From the NCBI GenBank assembly GCA_021199695.1, contig JAJQHP010000183.1, positions 1 to 6,613 on the forward strand: a stretch of DNA of 6,613 nucleotides. Reading direction: 5' to 3'. Positions 5,693-6,613 of the stretch are shown in pieces; within the stretch, counting starts at the first letter, position 1, and every line of letters starts with the position of its first letter. Below the pieces are notes generated by a model. That model ran no database searches and was not told the DNA's origin. It worked only from the letters and a program-made list of their open reading frames with translations. The translations under genes and the position numbers were made by a program. The stretch comes from Clostridiales bacterium (lineage in GTDB: Bacteria > Bacillota > Clostridia > Oscillospirales > Oscillospiraceae).

Positions 5693-6613
5693 TTACTCGG
5701 CGACCACCTTTTTCAGGTGGACGAACCGGGGCAGGCCGTTCTCCTTCTTCATCTGGATCTCGCCCTGGATCAGGGGGAGGGCATACTCGATATAGGCGTC
5801 GGTGACGTCGTTGCCCCGCTCGTTGATCCACTCTACGGGGACCTTCTTCTCATAGTTGGCCACGGCGGACAGGTCCAGCAGCTCCGGCTCGCACTTGTAG
5901 CCGTTCTCATCACGGGTGCACTTGAAGCCTACCATCTTGTCGGTGACGCCGGCGATGGCCTGGTTGACGGCGGTCTGACCGGCCATAAAGGACTCGTCGG
6001 AATCGGTCTGAGAGGCGCAGTGCTCGGCGCAGCGCTGGAGCAGACTCAGCTCAATGGGACGGACCTTGACGCCGGGGATGGCCTCCTTGACCACGTTGCC
6101 CAGGTGAGCGGCCAGACCGCCCAGCTGTGCATGGCCGAAGCCGTCGGTGGCAGAGGTCTTGGCCTCGGAGACGAAGGAGCCGTCGGCGTAGTGGATGCCC
6201 TCGGAGACGGCCACCAGCACGTTCTTGTTGGCGTCCCAGATGTTCTTCACGTCCTCCAGGAACTCATCCATCTTGAAGTCCACCTCAGGCAGGTAGATCA
6301 GGTCGGGGCCGTAGCCGGTGACCTTGGCCAGAGCGGCGGCGCCGGCCAGCCAGCCAGCGTGACGGCCCATGATCTCCACGATGGTGACCTGGCCCTTGTC
6401 ATAGACGTGGGCGTCCTGATAGACCTCCACCAGAGAGGTGGCGATATACTTGGCGGCGGAGGAGTAGCCCGGGCAATGGTCGGTACCGAACAGGTCGTTG
6501 TCGATGGTCTTGGGGATGCCCATGACCCGGCAGTCATAGCCCACCTTCTTCATATACTTGGAGATCTTGTTGCAGGTGTCCATGGAGTCGTTGCCGCCGT
6601 TGTAGAAGAAGTA
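5693..6613 (-). CDS. pfp: PPi-dependent 6-phosphofructokinase, N-terminus off the right edge
   Basis: The enzyme interconverts fructose 6-phosphate and fructose 1,6-bisphosphate; the PPi-using form is reversible and serves both glycolysis and gluconeogenesis in the cytoplasm. 306 codons are visible, ending at TAA 5695-5693. The frame is open to base 6613; the first internal ATG (6583) is not the true start, because GGNDS lies across it. Seen, numbered from the window edge: FFYNGGNDSMDT (2-13), PKTIDNDL (34-41) with the catalytic Asp, MGRHAGW (82-88), SEGIHYADG (137-145) and RPIELSLLQRCAEH (185-198). Asp at the second variable place of GGxxS and Lys in PKTIDND are the residues that mark PPi use; ATP enzymes have Gly in both (GGDGS, PGTIDND). 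Family members are about 400 residues, so about 100 are missing. A hairpin terminator follows. Donor choice is inferred from these two residues. Confidence 0.93.
   Translation of the reverse strand, partial: YFFYNGGNDSMDTCNKISKYMKKVGYDCRVMGIPKTIDNDLFGTDHCPGYSSAAKYIATSLVEVYQDAHVYDKGQVTIVEIMGRHAGWLAGAAALAKVTGYGPDLIYLPEVDFKMDEFLEDVKNIWDANKNVLVAVSEGIHYADGSFVSEAKTSATDGFGHAQLGGLAAHLGNVVKEAIPGVKVRPIELSLLQRCAEHCASQTDSDESFMAGQTAVNQAIAGVTDKMVGFKCTRDENGYKCEPELLDLSAVANYEKKVPVEWINERGNDVTDAYIEYALPLIQGEIQMKKENGLPRFVHLKKVVAE

Noticed and set aside
4168..5805. 545-codon open frame on the plus strand opposite GH31 and the phosphofructokinase end
   Set aside because: It is a mirror frame of the GH31 gene, crosses the terminator hairpin and has no family-like motif.

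Overview
The window looks like a piece of the chromosome of a GC-rich Clostridia member, most plausibly a gut Oscillospiraceae relative (Flavonifractor / Pseudoflavonifractor-like). Reasons: a PPi-type phosphofructokinase with the PKTIDND signature, a DUF4250 mini-protein and a tandem OB-fold single-stranded-DNA-binding paralogue, all common in that group; strong AGGAG ribosome binding sites; and codons biased to G/C in the third position. The taxonomic assignment is inference from protein character, not a search result.

Layout. Left block, minus strand: pyrC (dihydroorotase, 809-2083, TTG start) followed after 40 bp by pyrF (orotidine 5'-phosphate decarboxylase, 1-768), whose last part runs off the left edge. 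These are steps 3 and 6 of de novo UMP synthesis and form a co-directional pyrimidine unit. Middle: a roughly 650-bp AT-richer divergent intergenic region (2084-2730) with a perfect 11-bp-stem hairpin, a cluster of TTGTCA hexamers upstream of pyrC and a possible eroded reading frame. Then one plus-strand gene, the two-OB-fold SSB-like protein (2731-3363). Right block, minus strand, read from the right edge: the C-terminal three quarters of a PPi-dependent 6-phosphofructokinase (5693-6613), a strong hairpin terminator (5636-5670), a GH31 alpha-glucosidase (start 5607) and a 57-codon DUF4250 gene (3351-3524).

How the genes fit together. The right block is carbohydrate catabolism: GH31 releases glucose from alpha-glucosides in the cytoplasm, and the phosphofructokinase commits or reverses flux at fructose 6-phosphate. 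The left block makes UMP. SSB-like and DUF4250 are neighbours without an obvious metabolic link.

The oddest point is the end of the GH31 gene. Its reading frame has no stop where the family normally ends (about residue 660-700). It runs through the ribosome binding site and the whole of the DUF4250 gene in another frame, then 281 bp further on the strand opposite the SSB-like gene, stopping at 3070. A lost stop or a frameshift near 3530-3600 is the simplest reading. I found no mobile element, CRISPR array, RNA gene or defence-type system here; most of the window is ordinary core metabolism.
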